This document shows, in pieces, positions 45,395-53,353 of a DNA stretch of 64,000 bases (the stretch's first letter is position 1; every line of letters starts with the position of its first letter). The stretch covers positions 62,001 through 126,000 of the forward strand of contig NZ_BCMG01000001.1 in the NCBI RefSeq assembly GCF_002217945.1, given 5' to 3'. The notes below the pieces were generated by a model, which saw nothing but the letters and a program-made list of their open reading frames with translations, was not told the DNA's origin and searched no databases. The stretch comes from Secundilactobacillus silagei JCM 19001. Its GTDB lineage: Bacteria; Bacillota; Bacilli; Lactobacillales; Lactobacillaceae. The translations under genes were made by a program, and so were the position numbers.

Positions 45395-46677
45395 TGATGA
45401 AGCGACTAATTAAAAACGGCCAGTGTTTGATCGACGGGCATTTACAAGTTTGCGATATTTTGATCACCGATGACAAAATTAGTCAGATCGAACAACACAT
45501 TACGGCTGACGTACCAGTTGATCAGATCATTGATGCGCAAGGCCTATTTGTAAGCCCCGGATTAGTGGATCTGCACGTGCATTTGCGCGATCCTGGTCAA
45601 ACAGACAAAGAAACGGTTAAAACGGGCAGCCTGGCAGCCGCTCATGGTGGCTATACCACCATTGCGGCCATGCCAAACGTGATCCCAGCACCGGATACCC
45701 CGCAGCGAATGCGCGAGATGCTGGCTTTGAATCAGCGTGACGGTGCGGTTCACATGGTGCAGTACGCGACCATTACCACTGAACGCGGTGGTGATGAACT
45801 GGTGGATATGGCTGGCTTAAAGGCAGCTGGGGCCTTTGCTTTCAGTAACGATGGCAACGGGGTGCAAACTGCCGGAACGATGTATCAAGCCATGAAACAG
45901 GCGGCTAAGTTGCAGATGGCAGTGGTCGCCCACGCTGAAGATGATAGTTTGACCTATGGCGGGGTGATGCATGAAGGCAGCGTGTCAAAACGACTGGGGC
46001 TACCCGGCATTCCCAGTGTTTCTGAAACTGCTCAAGTGGCGCGCGACGTTACTTTAGCTGCTGCCACTGGTGTTCATTACCACGTCTGCCACGTGTCTTC
46101 GGCAGCTACTGTCCAGGTCATTCGGGCAGCCAAAGCAGCCGGCGTCCACGTGACCTGCGAAGTGTCACCGCACCACTTACTATTAAGTGATGAAGATATT
46201 ACCGGTGATAACGCCATGTTCAAGATGAATCCGCCGCTGGGCAGTGAGCAGGATCGACAAGCGTTAATTGCCGGTTTACTGGATGGCACCATTGATTTAA
46301 TTGCGACGGATCATGCACCCCATACGGATGCGGAAAAGGCCCAGTCCATGCTCAAAGCGCCCTTTGGGATTACTGGCAGTGAAACGGCCTTTGCGATGTT
46401 GTATACCAAGTTTGTCAAAACCGGGCTTTTCAGCCTGGCACAATTGATCAACTGGATGGCCGTTCAACCGGCAGCCTTATTCGGCTTGAATGCCGGCCGG
46501 CTCACTGAAGGCGCGCCAGCAGATTTAGCGTTGTTTGATTTAACCACGCCCACGACCATTGATTCAGCTGACTTCTTATCTAAGGGGCACAACTCACCGT
46601 TTATTGGCGAACACATTTTGGGGAAAACCGTGCGGACGTTAGTAGCGGGGAAGGATGTTTATGGGAGTAAACACTAA
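45394..46677 (+). CDS. pyrC: Dihydroorotase
   Basis: PyrC closes carbamoyl-aspartate to dihydroorotate. This 427-residue type I dihydroorotase carries the zinc motif DLHVHLRDPG near residue 58, the lysine-containing region, HAEDDSLTYGG, VCHVSS and the late ATDHAPHT with the catalytic Asp. Two ATG codons stand at the start; 45394 overlaps the pyrB stop. The other pyr genes (carA, carB, pyrD, pyrF, pyrE) do not follow in this window. Confidence 0.95.
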   Translation: MMKRLIKNGQCLIDGHLQVCDILITDDKISQIEQHITADVPVDQIIDAQGLFVSPGLVDLHVHLRDPGQTDKETVKTGSLAAAHGGYTTIAAMPNVIPAPDTPQRMREMLALNQRDGAVHMVQYATITTERGGDELVDMAGLKAAGAFAFSNDGNGVQTAGTMYQAMKQAAKLQMAVVAHAEDDSLTYGGVMHEGSVSKRLGLPGIPSVSETAQVARDVTLAAATGVHYHVCHVSSAATVQVIRAAKAAGVHVTCEVSPHHLLLSDEDITGDNAMFKMNPPLGSEQDRQALIAGLLDGTIDLIATDHAPHTDAEKAQSMLKAPFGITGSETAFAMLYTKFVKTGLFSLAQLINWMAVQPAALFGLNAGRLTEGAPADLALFDLTTPTTIDSADFLSKGHNSPFIGEHILGKTVRTLVAGKDVYGSKH

Positions 46678-46709
46678 ATAAGTTTTGGAAAGGGTCTTGT
46701 TAAAAGAAC

Positions 46710-46739
46710 TTGCTATCAACGAACTCCAATTACTATAAT
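46710..46739 (+). promoter_or_regulatory. Promoter of the 69-residue protein gene
   Basis: TTGCTA (46710-46715) and a perfect TATAAT (46734-46739) are separated by 18 bp. Confidence 0.6.
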
Positions 46740-46766
46740 TAAAACGTTAGGATTGGAGGAAATTGT

Positions 46767-46976
46767 ATGACTGAGGCAGAATTAACGGCATTAAAGCCAC
46801 TGTTGGCTGCGTATAATGTTGAACTAAAAACCAGTGGCACGATGATCACTCATGTGAATGGCCACGAGGCCCAGCTTGATGCTAAGGGCTACATGCCAGA
46901 TCAGCTGATCAAGGTGGTTTTAGAAATTATTGGTGCGGATTTGCGCGCGGCTTTGTTCCAAAAGATGCACGAGTAA
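46767..46976 (+). CDS. Hypothetical protein, 69 residues
   Basis: The small cytoplasmic protein has two predicted helices (EAELTALKPLLAAY and MPDQLIKVVLEIIGADLRAALFQK) around a short strand-like centre (TMITHVNGHEAQL). I do not recognise a family. It has a convincing promoter and a GGAGG ribosome site and is transcribed alone, so it is very likely a real gene. Confidence 0.65.
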   Translation: MTEAELTALKPLLAAYNVELKTSGTMITHVNGHEAQLDAKGYMPDQLIKVVLEIIGADLRAALFQKMHE

Positions 46977-46993
46977 TGTGACAAACGTGTGAC
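46977..46993 (+). promoter_or_regulatory. WalR-like direct repeat before the 3D-like gene
   Basis: TGTGAC, five bases (AAACG), TGTGAC: two identical hexamers one helical turn apart. It departs from TGTWAH only at the W position in each half. It lies 116 bases before the secreted protein gene at 47110. Confidence 0.35.
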
Positions 46994-47109
46994 AATTATT
47001 TCAAAAACTTGATAAATATTAATTTGGCTGAGATACCCACGTAATTTTCTTTGACTATACTAGTTCATGTTGTATTAATACGAATTAGATTGTTGAGGGG
47101 AATTTTATC

Positions 47110-47499
47110 TTGTCACTTAAAACTTGGGTAGCGAGCCTATTACTCGCTGTATCAATGTTTGCGGGCGTTGCTGGTTTGACCGGAACGAACGCAGCTGCAG
47201 AAACTGCATATAATCCGAAAGCGGATGCGGTAATGAGTATTTCAGCCTTCAAACGAATGGGCCGTGTTCATTATCACAAACGGGTCTTCACGTACTATTC
47301 ACCAAACGGTTCTCACGTCTATGGGTTAGGCGCTTATACTTCAGATGGCACTTATACGTTGAATGGTCATGATAAAAATGGCTATTTGATCTTAGCTAAC
47401 AACAAGAAGTTTGGCACCAAGATCAAGACACCATTAGGTATGGGTGTCGTTCATGATCGTGGTACTTATGGCGGTCATTATGATATCGTTGTAAAATAA
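47110..47499 (+). CDS. Small secreted protein, 3D-domain-like
   Basis: The 129-residue protein has a signal peptide (WVASLLLAVSMFAGVAG core, cleavage near NAAAE, about residue 31). The mature part contains GLGAYTSDGTYT, KFGTKIKTPLGMGVVHDRGT and GGHYDIVV, with three conserved-looking Asp residues. This resembles the 3D/double-psi-barrel domains of wall-active proteins such as YocH. Muralytic activity is possible but unproven. The TTG start follows GAGGGG at 47094-47099, with about 10 bases between. Confidence 0.6.
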   Translation: MSLKTWVASLLLAVSMFAGVAGLTGTNAAAETAYNPKADAVMSISAFKRMGRVHYHKRVFTYYSPNGSHVYGLGAYTSDGTYTLNGHDKNGYLILANNKKFGTKIKTPLGMGVVHDRGTYGGHYDIVVK

Positions 47500-47511
47500 A
47501 ACTGCATTTTA

Positions 47512-47565
47512 AAACAGCAAAAAAGCTGCGTTCTCCAATTTGGAAAACGCAGCTTTTTGCTGTTT
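47512..47565. terminator. Bidirectional terminator
   Basis: Long arms (AAACAGCAAAAAAGCTGCG and its partner) lie between convergent genes, with T-runs on both strands. Confidence 0.75.
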
Positions 47566-47579
47566 CATTAGGAACTGGA

Positions 47580-47918
47580 TCAGTTAAACTTCCAGTCATC
47601 CAGCTGTTTTTCATGGTTGCCAAGATAATTGATTGCTTCGTGAGCCAGTGATTCTGATTTCTTTTCGTTTTGTTCTGCGGATTGACCGTTATCATAGTCC
47701 GAAAGAAAGCCTTCACCAACGGCTTGGTAGAAATGTTCACGGGCTTCACCGTTATCTTTGAATAGGGTATCTAAGCCCTTAATATCATCCTTTGCTGCAT
47801 TATAGATAACCTCAGCTAAATCATCTCGGTTACCTAACTTTTTGGCACCGTAATCCATTAAGAAGTCGTTCATATCGACAATAACGCTCTCTTTAAGTTC
47901 TCTTTCAGATTTTTTCAA
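47580..47918 (-). CDS. Hypothetical acidic protein, 112 residues
   Basis: The protein is acidic, helical and cytoplasmic, with no recognised motif; NRDDLAEVIYNAAKDDI and EHFYQAVGEGFLSDYDN suggest a helical bundle. The TTG start follows AGAGGTGATT at normal spacing. It stands opposite the FLP-type regulator gene, sharing the upstream gap 47919-48086. Confidence 0.55.
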   Translation of the reverse strand: MKKSERELKESVIVDMNDFLMDYGAKKLGNRDDLAEVIYNAAKDDIKGLDTLFKDNGEAREHFYQAVGEGFLSDYDNGQSAEQNEKKSESLAHEAINYLGNHEKQLDDWKFN

Positions 47919-48086
47919 GAATAATCACCTCTTACTTCATTTTAAGGCTTTACGGGGTCAAAATTCAATGCAGATGTTTCAACAAAGCTGGCAGGTAACT
48001 TGATTTGCGTCAAGTTGAATAATTAGTTTATGGACTATAATCAGGTTAGAATAAATGGAAGATCTTTTCGATTGGAGGTTACCACG

Positions 48087-48767
48087 ATGTTAAAACACCA
48101 TGATGCGATTGCTTGCGTCAAATTAGTCCCAATCTTTCAGCAATTAAATCACGACACGCTGGCTGAGGTGGCGAAGCTGGTTCAAGAACGGCACGTTAAA
48201 AAGGGTGAATTTGTCTTTATGGCAGGTGATCATGCAGACTCGTTAATGATCATGGCCCACGGGCAGGTAAAAGTCACTCAAAGTACGGCTAGTGGCCGTG
48301 AGCAGCTGATTCGGCTGCTGCAAACTGGGGACTTCGATGGTGAGTCAGTCCTGTTCGAAGATGCGCAACGGCAGACTAGTGCAGAAGCGTTAACTGATAC
48401 GCAGATCTGTTTGATCACCCGGCAGGATTTTCAAAAATTGATTCAGCGGTCAGCAGCAGTGGCAATCAACATGTTGAATGCGCTCGGAAAGCGGGTATCT
48501 GAGCTGGAAGCACAGGCGGCGGCTACCTTAACTACCAGTGTTGGGGAGCGGTTAGCCAACTATTTAGTTGAGACGAGTTCTGAATTAGACACGGCGGATT
48601 TTGACTTACCGCTGCAAAAAAAGGATCTGGCTCTTTATTTAGGCACTTCGCCGGAAACGATCAGCCGCAAGTTAAAGCAGTTTTCAACGTCAGGCTTGAT
48701 CATCCAGCGTGGACGGAACCATATTAAACTCGTGAATATTGATGGTTTGATGATGGTGAACAGCTAA
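48087..48767 (+). CDS. flp: Crp/Fnr-family regulator, FLP-type with two Cys
   Basis: The 226-residue protein has an N-terminal cyclic-nucleotide-type beta-roll and a C-terminal helix-turn-helix (KKDLALYLGTSPETISRKL). It lacks the Cys cluster of FNR. Two Cys remain, Cys10 (HDAIACVKL) and Cys108 (DTQICLIT), which match the pair that forms a redox-sensitive disulfide in the FLP protein of Lacticaseibacillus casei. It likely senses oxygen or oxidative stress through that bond. The ATG at 48087 follows GGAGG; the longer frame from 48030 lacks a ribosome site. Confidence 0.82.
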   Translation: MLKHHDAIACVKLVPIFQQLNHDTLAEVAKLVQERHVKKGEFVFMAGDHADSLMIMAHGQVKVTQSTASGREQLIRLLQTGDFDGESVLFEDAQRQTSAEALTDTQICLITRQDFQKLIQRSAAVAINMLNALGKRVSELEAQAAATLTTSVGERLANYLVETSSELDTADFDLPLQKKDLALYLGTSPETISRKLKQFSTSGLIIQRGRNHIKLVNIDGLMMVNS

Positions 48768-48822
48768 TTAGTCATTAACTATTAACAGTCGGCCAGATAA
48801 GTGGTAGTCTGTTAGTATTGTT

Positions 48823-48895
48823 GGGTCCATAGCTCAGTTGGGAGAGCGCCTGCTTCGCATGTAGGAGGTCGACGGTTCAAGTCCGTTTGGATCCA
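48823..48895 (+). tRNA. tRNA-Ala (anticodon CGC)
   Basis: The sequence folds into a complete cloverleaf. The acceptor GGGTCCA pairs with TGGATCC, the anticodon stem is CCTGC/GTAGG with loop TTCGCAT (anticodon CGC at 48856-48858), and the T arm contains GGTTCAA. The third acceptor pair is G-T, the G3-U70 identity mark of alanine tRNA. The 3' CCA is not encoded; the discriminator A is followed by T residues. It is a single tRNA, not part of a cluster. Confidence 0.93.
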
Positions 48896-48920
48896 TTTTT
48901 GTTTACCTAAAAATAGGTTT

Positions 48921-49005
48921 TTGATTGTATTGGGTTCTCGTTTTACGCATGATTAAGATTAAGTTAGTGCGTTGAGTTGTTTTTCTTTAGGGGGAAACTG
49001 CGATA
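48921..49005 (+). repeat. Leader/promoter repeat, copy 1
   Basis: About 85 bases before the first secreted paralogue closely resemble 49845-49923 before the second, from GATTGTATTGGG through GGGGGAAACTGCGATA. A short hairpin inside, ACGCA (48945-48949) with TGCGT (48968-48972), has a compensatory change in the other copy. Confidence 0.75.
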
Positions 49006-49686
49006 ATGAAAAAATTAGGAACAAAATTGCTAGTCGCGTTGACAGTGGTTCTTGGTGGTCTGGTGGCTTCGCAGCAGCCGGTTACAGCACATGCCGCAAC
49101 TACTTTTTCATCTTCAATAATTCCAAGCGGTCATTTTCAAAATGCGGCGAACCATTATGCGTTTCACTGGCAAAGTTTTAAAGCCGGTAAAAGTAAGGGC
49201 CAAGTCCTTATTTTCGGTAACTTTAATGGTGATGTTAAGCACCCAGCCATTCAATTCGGGGTGCCAACGAAGTATAAATTGAGTAAAAATCGCCGTACAC
49301 TGACGACTTATTATCGGTTAACGAGTGCCAAAGGTAAGCTGAGTAGTACTTACCGAATGGATCTTTATAAGTATAGCAACAGTAACTATCGCGTTAAACT
49401 TAATCAGTATAAGGCGGGGTTACTGCCAAGCTACAAGGGGTCCTCTTACACGTTTAATTTGACTAAGAACTCGCCAGCACAGGCGTTTTCAGCATTTACA
49501 ACTACTCAACTGACTAATTATGGAATTGCTCAGGATACCCAGTCGGTTCAAAAACAGCGTGAACAGGGTGAAACTTCCGCGGATCCAAATTCTTCAGAAG
49601 TTCAGCAGCAAATTCGGGATACTGTGACTAAGCAGGTTACCCCAGTGGTTTCAAGCATGGTTGAAGCGTATAACACGACGCATTAA
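49006..49686 (+). CDS. Secreted protein of unknown family, tandem paralogue 1
   Basis: The 226-residue protein has a signal peptide (KKLGTKLLVALTVVLGGLV, cleavage near AHAA, about residue 30). The mature part has a basic, aromatic-rich domain (HYAFHWQSFKAG, KYKLSKNRRTLTTYYRL, YRVKLNQYKAGLLPS) shared with the next gene, then a short helical tail. No catalytic motif is seen. The ATG follows AGGGGGAAAC. It is one of two adjacent copies that arose by tandem duplication including the leader. Its role outside the cell is unknown. Confidence 0.7.
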   Translation: MKKLGTKLLVALTVVLGGLVASQQPVTAHAATTFSSSIIPSGHFQNAANHYAFHWQSFKAGKSKGQVLIFGNFNGDVKHPAIQFGVPTKYKLSKNRRTLTTYYRLTSAKGKLSSTYRMDLYKYSNSNYRVKLNQYKAGLLPSYKGSSYTFNLTKNSPAQAFSAFTTTQLTNYGIAQDTQSVQKQREQGETSADPNSSEVQQQIRDTVTKQVTPVVSSMVEAYNTTH

Positions 49687-49708
49687 ATGGTATTAATAAA
49701 ATTACGAG

Positions 49709-49740
49709 GCACAGTCACATTTTTGTGGCTGTGTTTTTTT
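49709..49740 (+). terminator. Terminator after paralogue 1
   Basis: CACAGTCAC and GTGGCTGTG form the arms with a T-rich loop and a TTTTTTT tail. Nearly the same hairpin ends the gene at 50963-51256. The rest of the gap to 49845 holds only an imperfect TAGCAAGC dyad. Confidence 0.75.
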
Positions 49741-49844
49741 TATGGGCAAGGAGATACGTTCTCTTAAGGACGTACTGAATTGCCTATATTGGGGGATAGC
49801 AAGCATAATAACACGGTGCGAAAGCGCTTGCTAAAAAATGGCTT

Positions 49845-49923
49845 TTCGATTGTATTGGGGTCTCACACATGATAAGGTTAAGTTAATGTGTTGAGTTGTT
49901 TTTTTAAGGGGGAAACTGCGATA
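49845..49923 (+). repeat. Leader/promoter repeat, copy 2
   Basis: This is the second copy of the leader at 48921-49005. The hairpin arms are ACACA (49865-49869) and TGTGT (49887-49891): one G-C pair in copy 1 is A-T here, so pairing is kept. Confidence 0.75.
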
Positions 49924-50766
49924 ATGAAAAAGATAGGGACAAAATTATTAGTTGTATTGGCAGTTGCACTGGGTGGCGTTGCGGCATCACAGGAGCCAAC
50001 AACGGCAAAGGCGTCAACCACCTTTTCATCGATTCCAAGTGGTCATTTTCAATCGAGCAAGGCGCATTATGCGTTTCACTGGCAAACTATGAAGAGTGGC
50101 AAAAATAAGGGACAAGTACTTGTTTTTGGTAATTTTGATAAGCCTTCGGTTCAGCTTGGTGTTCCTAATAAGTATAAATTGAGTAAAAATCACCGAACTT
50201 TGACCACTTATTATCGTTTGATGAGTTCAAAGGGGAAACTTGAAAAAACGACTTACCGGATGGACGTTTATAAATATAGTAGTAGTAAATATCGTGTCAA
50301 ACTAAACCAATATAAGGCTGGTCTGCTTCCAAGTTCTAAGGGTTCAGCCTATACATTTAACGTTACTAAAAAGTCACCCGCTCAGAATTATGCGACAAAA
50401 TATACCAAGCCTAAACTTTTTAACGCAGAATATAAGCCAACATATGATGCAAACTATAAGTCAAACTATGAAACAAACTATAAATCAGCATATAATGCAT
50501 ATCTTAACGAGGTAATCTCCGAAATTAATAAGGGCGCTCAACAAGATTATAAAGATGGTAAAAACGGGGATCCAAGTACACCCGAGGCGCAACAGGATAT
50601 CAAGAATGCGGCACTTAAATATGTTAACGACAATACTGACAAAATTACCCAAGCAGTTACCCAAAATGTCACCAAGAATGTTACCAAAAGGGTGACCCAA
50701 GAAGTTAACAAAGATGTCAACAAGTCGCTTGAAAACCTGGTTTCAGCGTACAATAACTTAAAATAA
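49924..50766 (+). CDS. Secreted protein of unknown family, tandem paralogue 2 with tetrapeptide repeats
   Basis: The 280-residue protein shares signal peptide and basic domain with paralogue 1. It adds a C-terminal region made of two short-period repeats. The first has Tyr at every fourth residue (EYKPTYDANYKSNYETNY). The second has Val at every fourth residue (AVTQNVTKNVTKRVTQEV). Both would form long amphipathic helices, perhaps a stalk or multimerisation segment. The ATG at 49924 follows AGGGGGAAAC. The repeats have near-12-base periodicity in the DNA, a sign of recent expansion. Confidence 0.7.
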   Translation: MKKIGTKLLVVLAVALGGVAASQEPTTAKASTTFSSIPSGHFQSSKAHYAFHWQTMKSGKNKGQVLVFGNFDKPSVQLGVPNKYKLSKNHRTLTTYYRLMSSKGKLEKTTYRMDVYKYSSSKYRVKLNQYKAGLLPSSKGSAYTFNVTKKSPAQNYATKYTKPKLFNAEYKPTYDANYKSNYETNYKSAYNAYLNEVISEINKGAQQDYKDGKNGDPSTPEAQQDIKNAALKYVNDNTDKITQAVTQNVTKNVTKRVTQEVNKDVNKSLENLVSAYNNLK

Positions 50767-50802
50767 AAAGTTTTCTGTCAACGCAGGTTGATGAAGTATT
50801 TA

Positions 50803-50838
50803 AGAAGGCCAATTCATTTATGAATTGGTCTTCTTTTT
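50803..50838 (+). terminator. Terminator after paralogue 2
   Basis: AGAAGGCCAATTCA and TGAATTGGTCTTCT are arms, followed by TTTTT. Confidence 0.8.
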
Positions 50839-50962
50839 CGTCTCAACACTAAATATCACAGAACCTTTTATTTTTAAAAAGGAAACCTGTTTGGCGGTTT
50901 GGAATCAAAAATGCTATGCTGTAAATGAATGAAATTAACTTTTACGAAAAGGAAGCAATGAT

Positions 50963-51256
50963 ATGGCAGAGCAAGATTTTTCAATTAAAGCTGATAAGCA
51001 TCAAAACGGTGATGAAAAGCCTGAAATTATCACCAAGGATTTGACTAATATTTTGATCTTCTTACAAGAGTTCGGTGTCGATATGGATAACCCGACACTT
51101 GAACAGCAATTGAGCAATACTGTAAGTAGCGGCCAATCTTCAATTCAACCAACTCCGCTTAAGGGGAAGAATCAAATGACAGTTGATTTCAAGCAAACTA
51201 AGGAAAAGAACAACAAGTTCTCAATTAATGTTTCAATCGAACCGTCACCAAAGTAA
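50963..51256 (+). CDS. Hypothetical protein, 97 residues
   Basis: The small, soluble, charged protein has no signal peptide. It starts AEQDFSIKADKHQNG and has one helical segment (DLTNILIFLQEFGVDM) and a Lys-rich strand-like end. I know no family. AAAGGAAGC precedes the ATG. Its terminator is almost identical to that after paralogue 1, which hints that it shared the local duplication history or that the hairpin was copied. Confidence 0.55.
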   Translation: MAEQDFSIKADKHQNGDEKPEIITKDLTNILIFLQEFGVDMDNPTLEQQLSNTVSSGQSSIQPTPLKGKNQMTVDFKQTKEKNNKFSINVSIEPSPK

Positions 51257-51280
51257 CCTAAAAAGTAACTTGAATTACTG

Positions 51281-51309
51281 GCACAGTCACATTTTGTGGC
51301 TGTGTTTTT
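51281..51309 (+). terminator. Terminator after the 97-residue protein
   Basis: CACAGTCAC and GTGGCTGTG arms as at 49709-49740, with a TTTTT tail. Confidence 0.75.
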
Positions 51310-51337
51310 GTAGATTCAGTCTTCTAAGTACAAAAAA

Positions 51338-51359
51338 GCCACCTGCTAGGCGGGTGGTA
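51338..51359 (-). terminator. Terminator of the basic-tail protein gene
   Basis: On the minus strand the arms ACCACCCGC and GCAGGTGGC pair, followed by TTTTTTG. Confidence 0.6.
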
Positions 51360-51377
51360 GGTAACTGCTGATAGGCG

Positions 51378-51746
51378 TTAATGTCGAACTGAACGGTGAT
51401 TGCCGCCGCGACGGCCCTTGATGATCTTACGTTTAAATTTGGGCTTGGCATTATCGGCTTCAAACTTAAAATGATGCATTTTGCCAGCAAAGGGCTGACC
51501 GCTCATTCGGATACGTAACCAGGACTGCATGGTCGCAAGCATTTGCTTGGCGTTTTCGACTTGAGCGGGCTGACCTTCTTTTTCAGCGGTTGGAAGGACG
51601 TCTTCTTGAATTTGTTTGACTAATTTTTGGTGATAAGCCACTAATTCCATGGTTAAGGGTGCTTGGGCGTATTGATTAAATAGACCCTCAATGTAGCGCA
51701 GAGCATCCTTGGCATTTTGCGGTTGGTAATAACGATCTTCTGTCAT
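51378..51746 (-). CDS. Hypothetical protein with basic C-terminal tail
   Basis: The 122-residue protein has a helical N-terminal part (DALRYIEGLFNQYAQ, YHQKLVKQIQEDV) and a strongly basic tail (KFKRKIIKGRRGGNHRSVRH) that could bind RNA or DNA. I do not recognise the family. The ATG at 51746 follows GAGGTG; the ATG five codons earlier lies before this site. It is a single gene. Confidence 0.55.
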   Translation of the reverse strand: MTEDRYYQPQNAKDALRYIEGLFNQYAQAPLTMELVAYHQKLVKQIQEDVLPTAEKEGQPAQVENAKQMLATMQSWLRIRMSGQPFAGKMHHFKFEADNAKPKFKRKIIKGRRGGNHRSVRH

Positions 51747-51902
51747 GTTTTCACCTCGCATATTAGAATAGCAGGCTTAATGGGGTTACGCAAGAACGGT
51801 CAGCAAGTACTGGTGCTATTGGGTCAAGTGTTTGATTAAACCAGTAAAAAAGCGTAAATTTATAAACTGAAATGGTTATTTTTCAATGAAAGCAGGTGCA
51901 AC

Positions 51903-53353
51903 GTGGCAACTAAAAGTTATGTAACAGATCCGCAGGTTCAAAAACATCGCTGGTGGATCTTAGCGGCGGTGGGACTGTTTACGTTCATGTCAACGCTGGA
52001 TGCCAGTATTGTCAATATTGCGCTGCCCGTTATTTCCAGTGATTTAAAAGTGCCAATGAACCAGGCAGAGTGGGTCGTATCGATTTATTTGATCGTTATT
52101 TGCGCGCTGTTATTGCTGTTTGGTAAACTTGGCGATTCACTGGGTAAAATTAAAATTTTTCGAATTGGCACGGTGCTATTTGTATTGGGGTCGCTGTTAG
52201 CCGGCTTTAATGGCAGCTTTTACCTGCTGTTGTTGGCACGAATCGTTCAAGCGCTGGGGGCTTCAATGACCATGGCGAACAATAACGGGATCGTGACGGA
52301 AATCTTTCCCTTTGGTGAGCGTGGCCGGGCTTTAGGCATGATCGGTTCGTTTGTCGCGTTAGGGGCGATTGCCGGACCAGGCCTGGGCGGAATCGTCCTG
52401 TCCCAGCTGTCTTGGGGCTATATCTTCTGGTTAAACGTGCCAATTGGGGTCGTGACCATCATTATTGGGCAGACCATTTTACCCGCGGACCTGACTAAAT
52501 CGCACGAAAAAATTGACCGGTTTGGGGCGCTCACCATGGCCTTATTTATGGTTTCGCTATTCGTGGGAATCTTTTTAGGCCAGGAAATTGGCTTTACTAA
52601 ACCGCTGATTTAGGATTATTCGCATTTGCACTTATTATTGGCGCCGTTTTTGTTCATATCGAAAATTACCATGCCAGCCCGTTACTGTCATTTAGTTTAT
52701 TTAAGAACGGTGCGTTTACCATGAGTTTACTATGCGGCTTTCTGATTTTTGTAACGAACTTCTTCTTTAATGTGATCTCGCCATTTTACTTAGAAAATGC
52801 GCGGGGCTTAAAGCCTAATCTGGCTGGATTTATCTTAATGGCGTATCCGATTGTTCAAGTAATCGTGGCGCCGTTGGCAGGAGCACTGTCAGATAAAATT
52901 GGACCGGAATTGATCACCTTTTGCGGCTTGATTTTAATTCTTTTGAGTCAAATTGGGTATATGCTGACAGACTTGGGCACACCGCTGTGGTTATTCACCG
53001 CCATTATTGGTTTTGTCGGGTTTGGCAACGGCATTTTTCAGGCACCGAATAACACGATTGTGATGAACTCAGTTGAAGCCAAAGATTTGGGCGTTGCCGG
53101 TGGGATGAACGCGCTAGTCCGTAACTTGGGGATGGTCGTCGGCATTTCCTTTGCGACAACGGTGCTCTTTGCTGCGATGAGTCATTATAAAGGGACCAAG
53201 GTGACGACTTATATCAACGGTCAACCTGATGTTTTTATTTACGGCATGCACGTGTCATTCTTAATTGCGGCTATTATCTGTGCGGTGGCGGCATTGATCA
53301 CCGGCTACCGATTAATTAAACGGCCAACTCAGCCAACGAAAGGGAAATCATAA
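51903..53353 (+). pseudogene. DHA2-type MFS drug transporter split by a frameshift
   Basis: The first part (51903-52613) encodes membrane segments 1-6 or so, with TLDASIVNIALPVI and the motif FGKLGDSLGK, typical of EmrB/QacA transporters. It then hits TAG at 52611. From 52613 the coding continues one frame over (GLFAFALIIGAVFVHIE) through a second half that ends at 53353. The shift must lie in 52601-52613, because the other frame has a stop at 52598. One missing T in the ATTTAG run would restore ...PLILGLF.... No slippery heptamer is seen. Either a recent inactivation or a base-call error; export of drugs would be lost if real. Confidence 0.85.

Noticed and set aside
49829-49843. CGAAAGCGCTTGCT as a cre site before secreted paralogue 2
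   Set aside because: Two fixed positions differ, and it lies outside the duplicated leader.
50400-50750. CRISPR-like array in the repeated region of secreted paralogue 2
   Set aside because: The repeats are short, in frame, lack spacers and encode a helical tail.
52590-52615. Programmed frameshift in the MFS transporter gene
   Set aside because: No slippery heptamer or downstream structure is visible at the only possible shift window; a simple indel explains it better.
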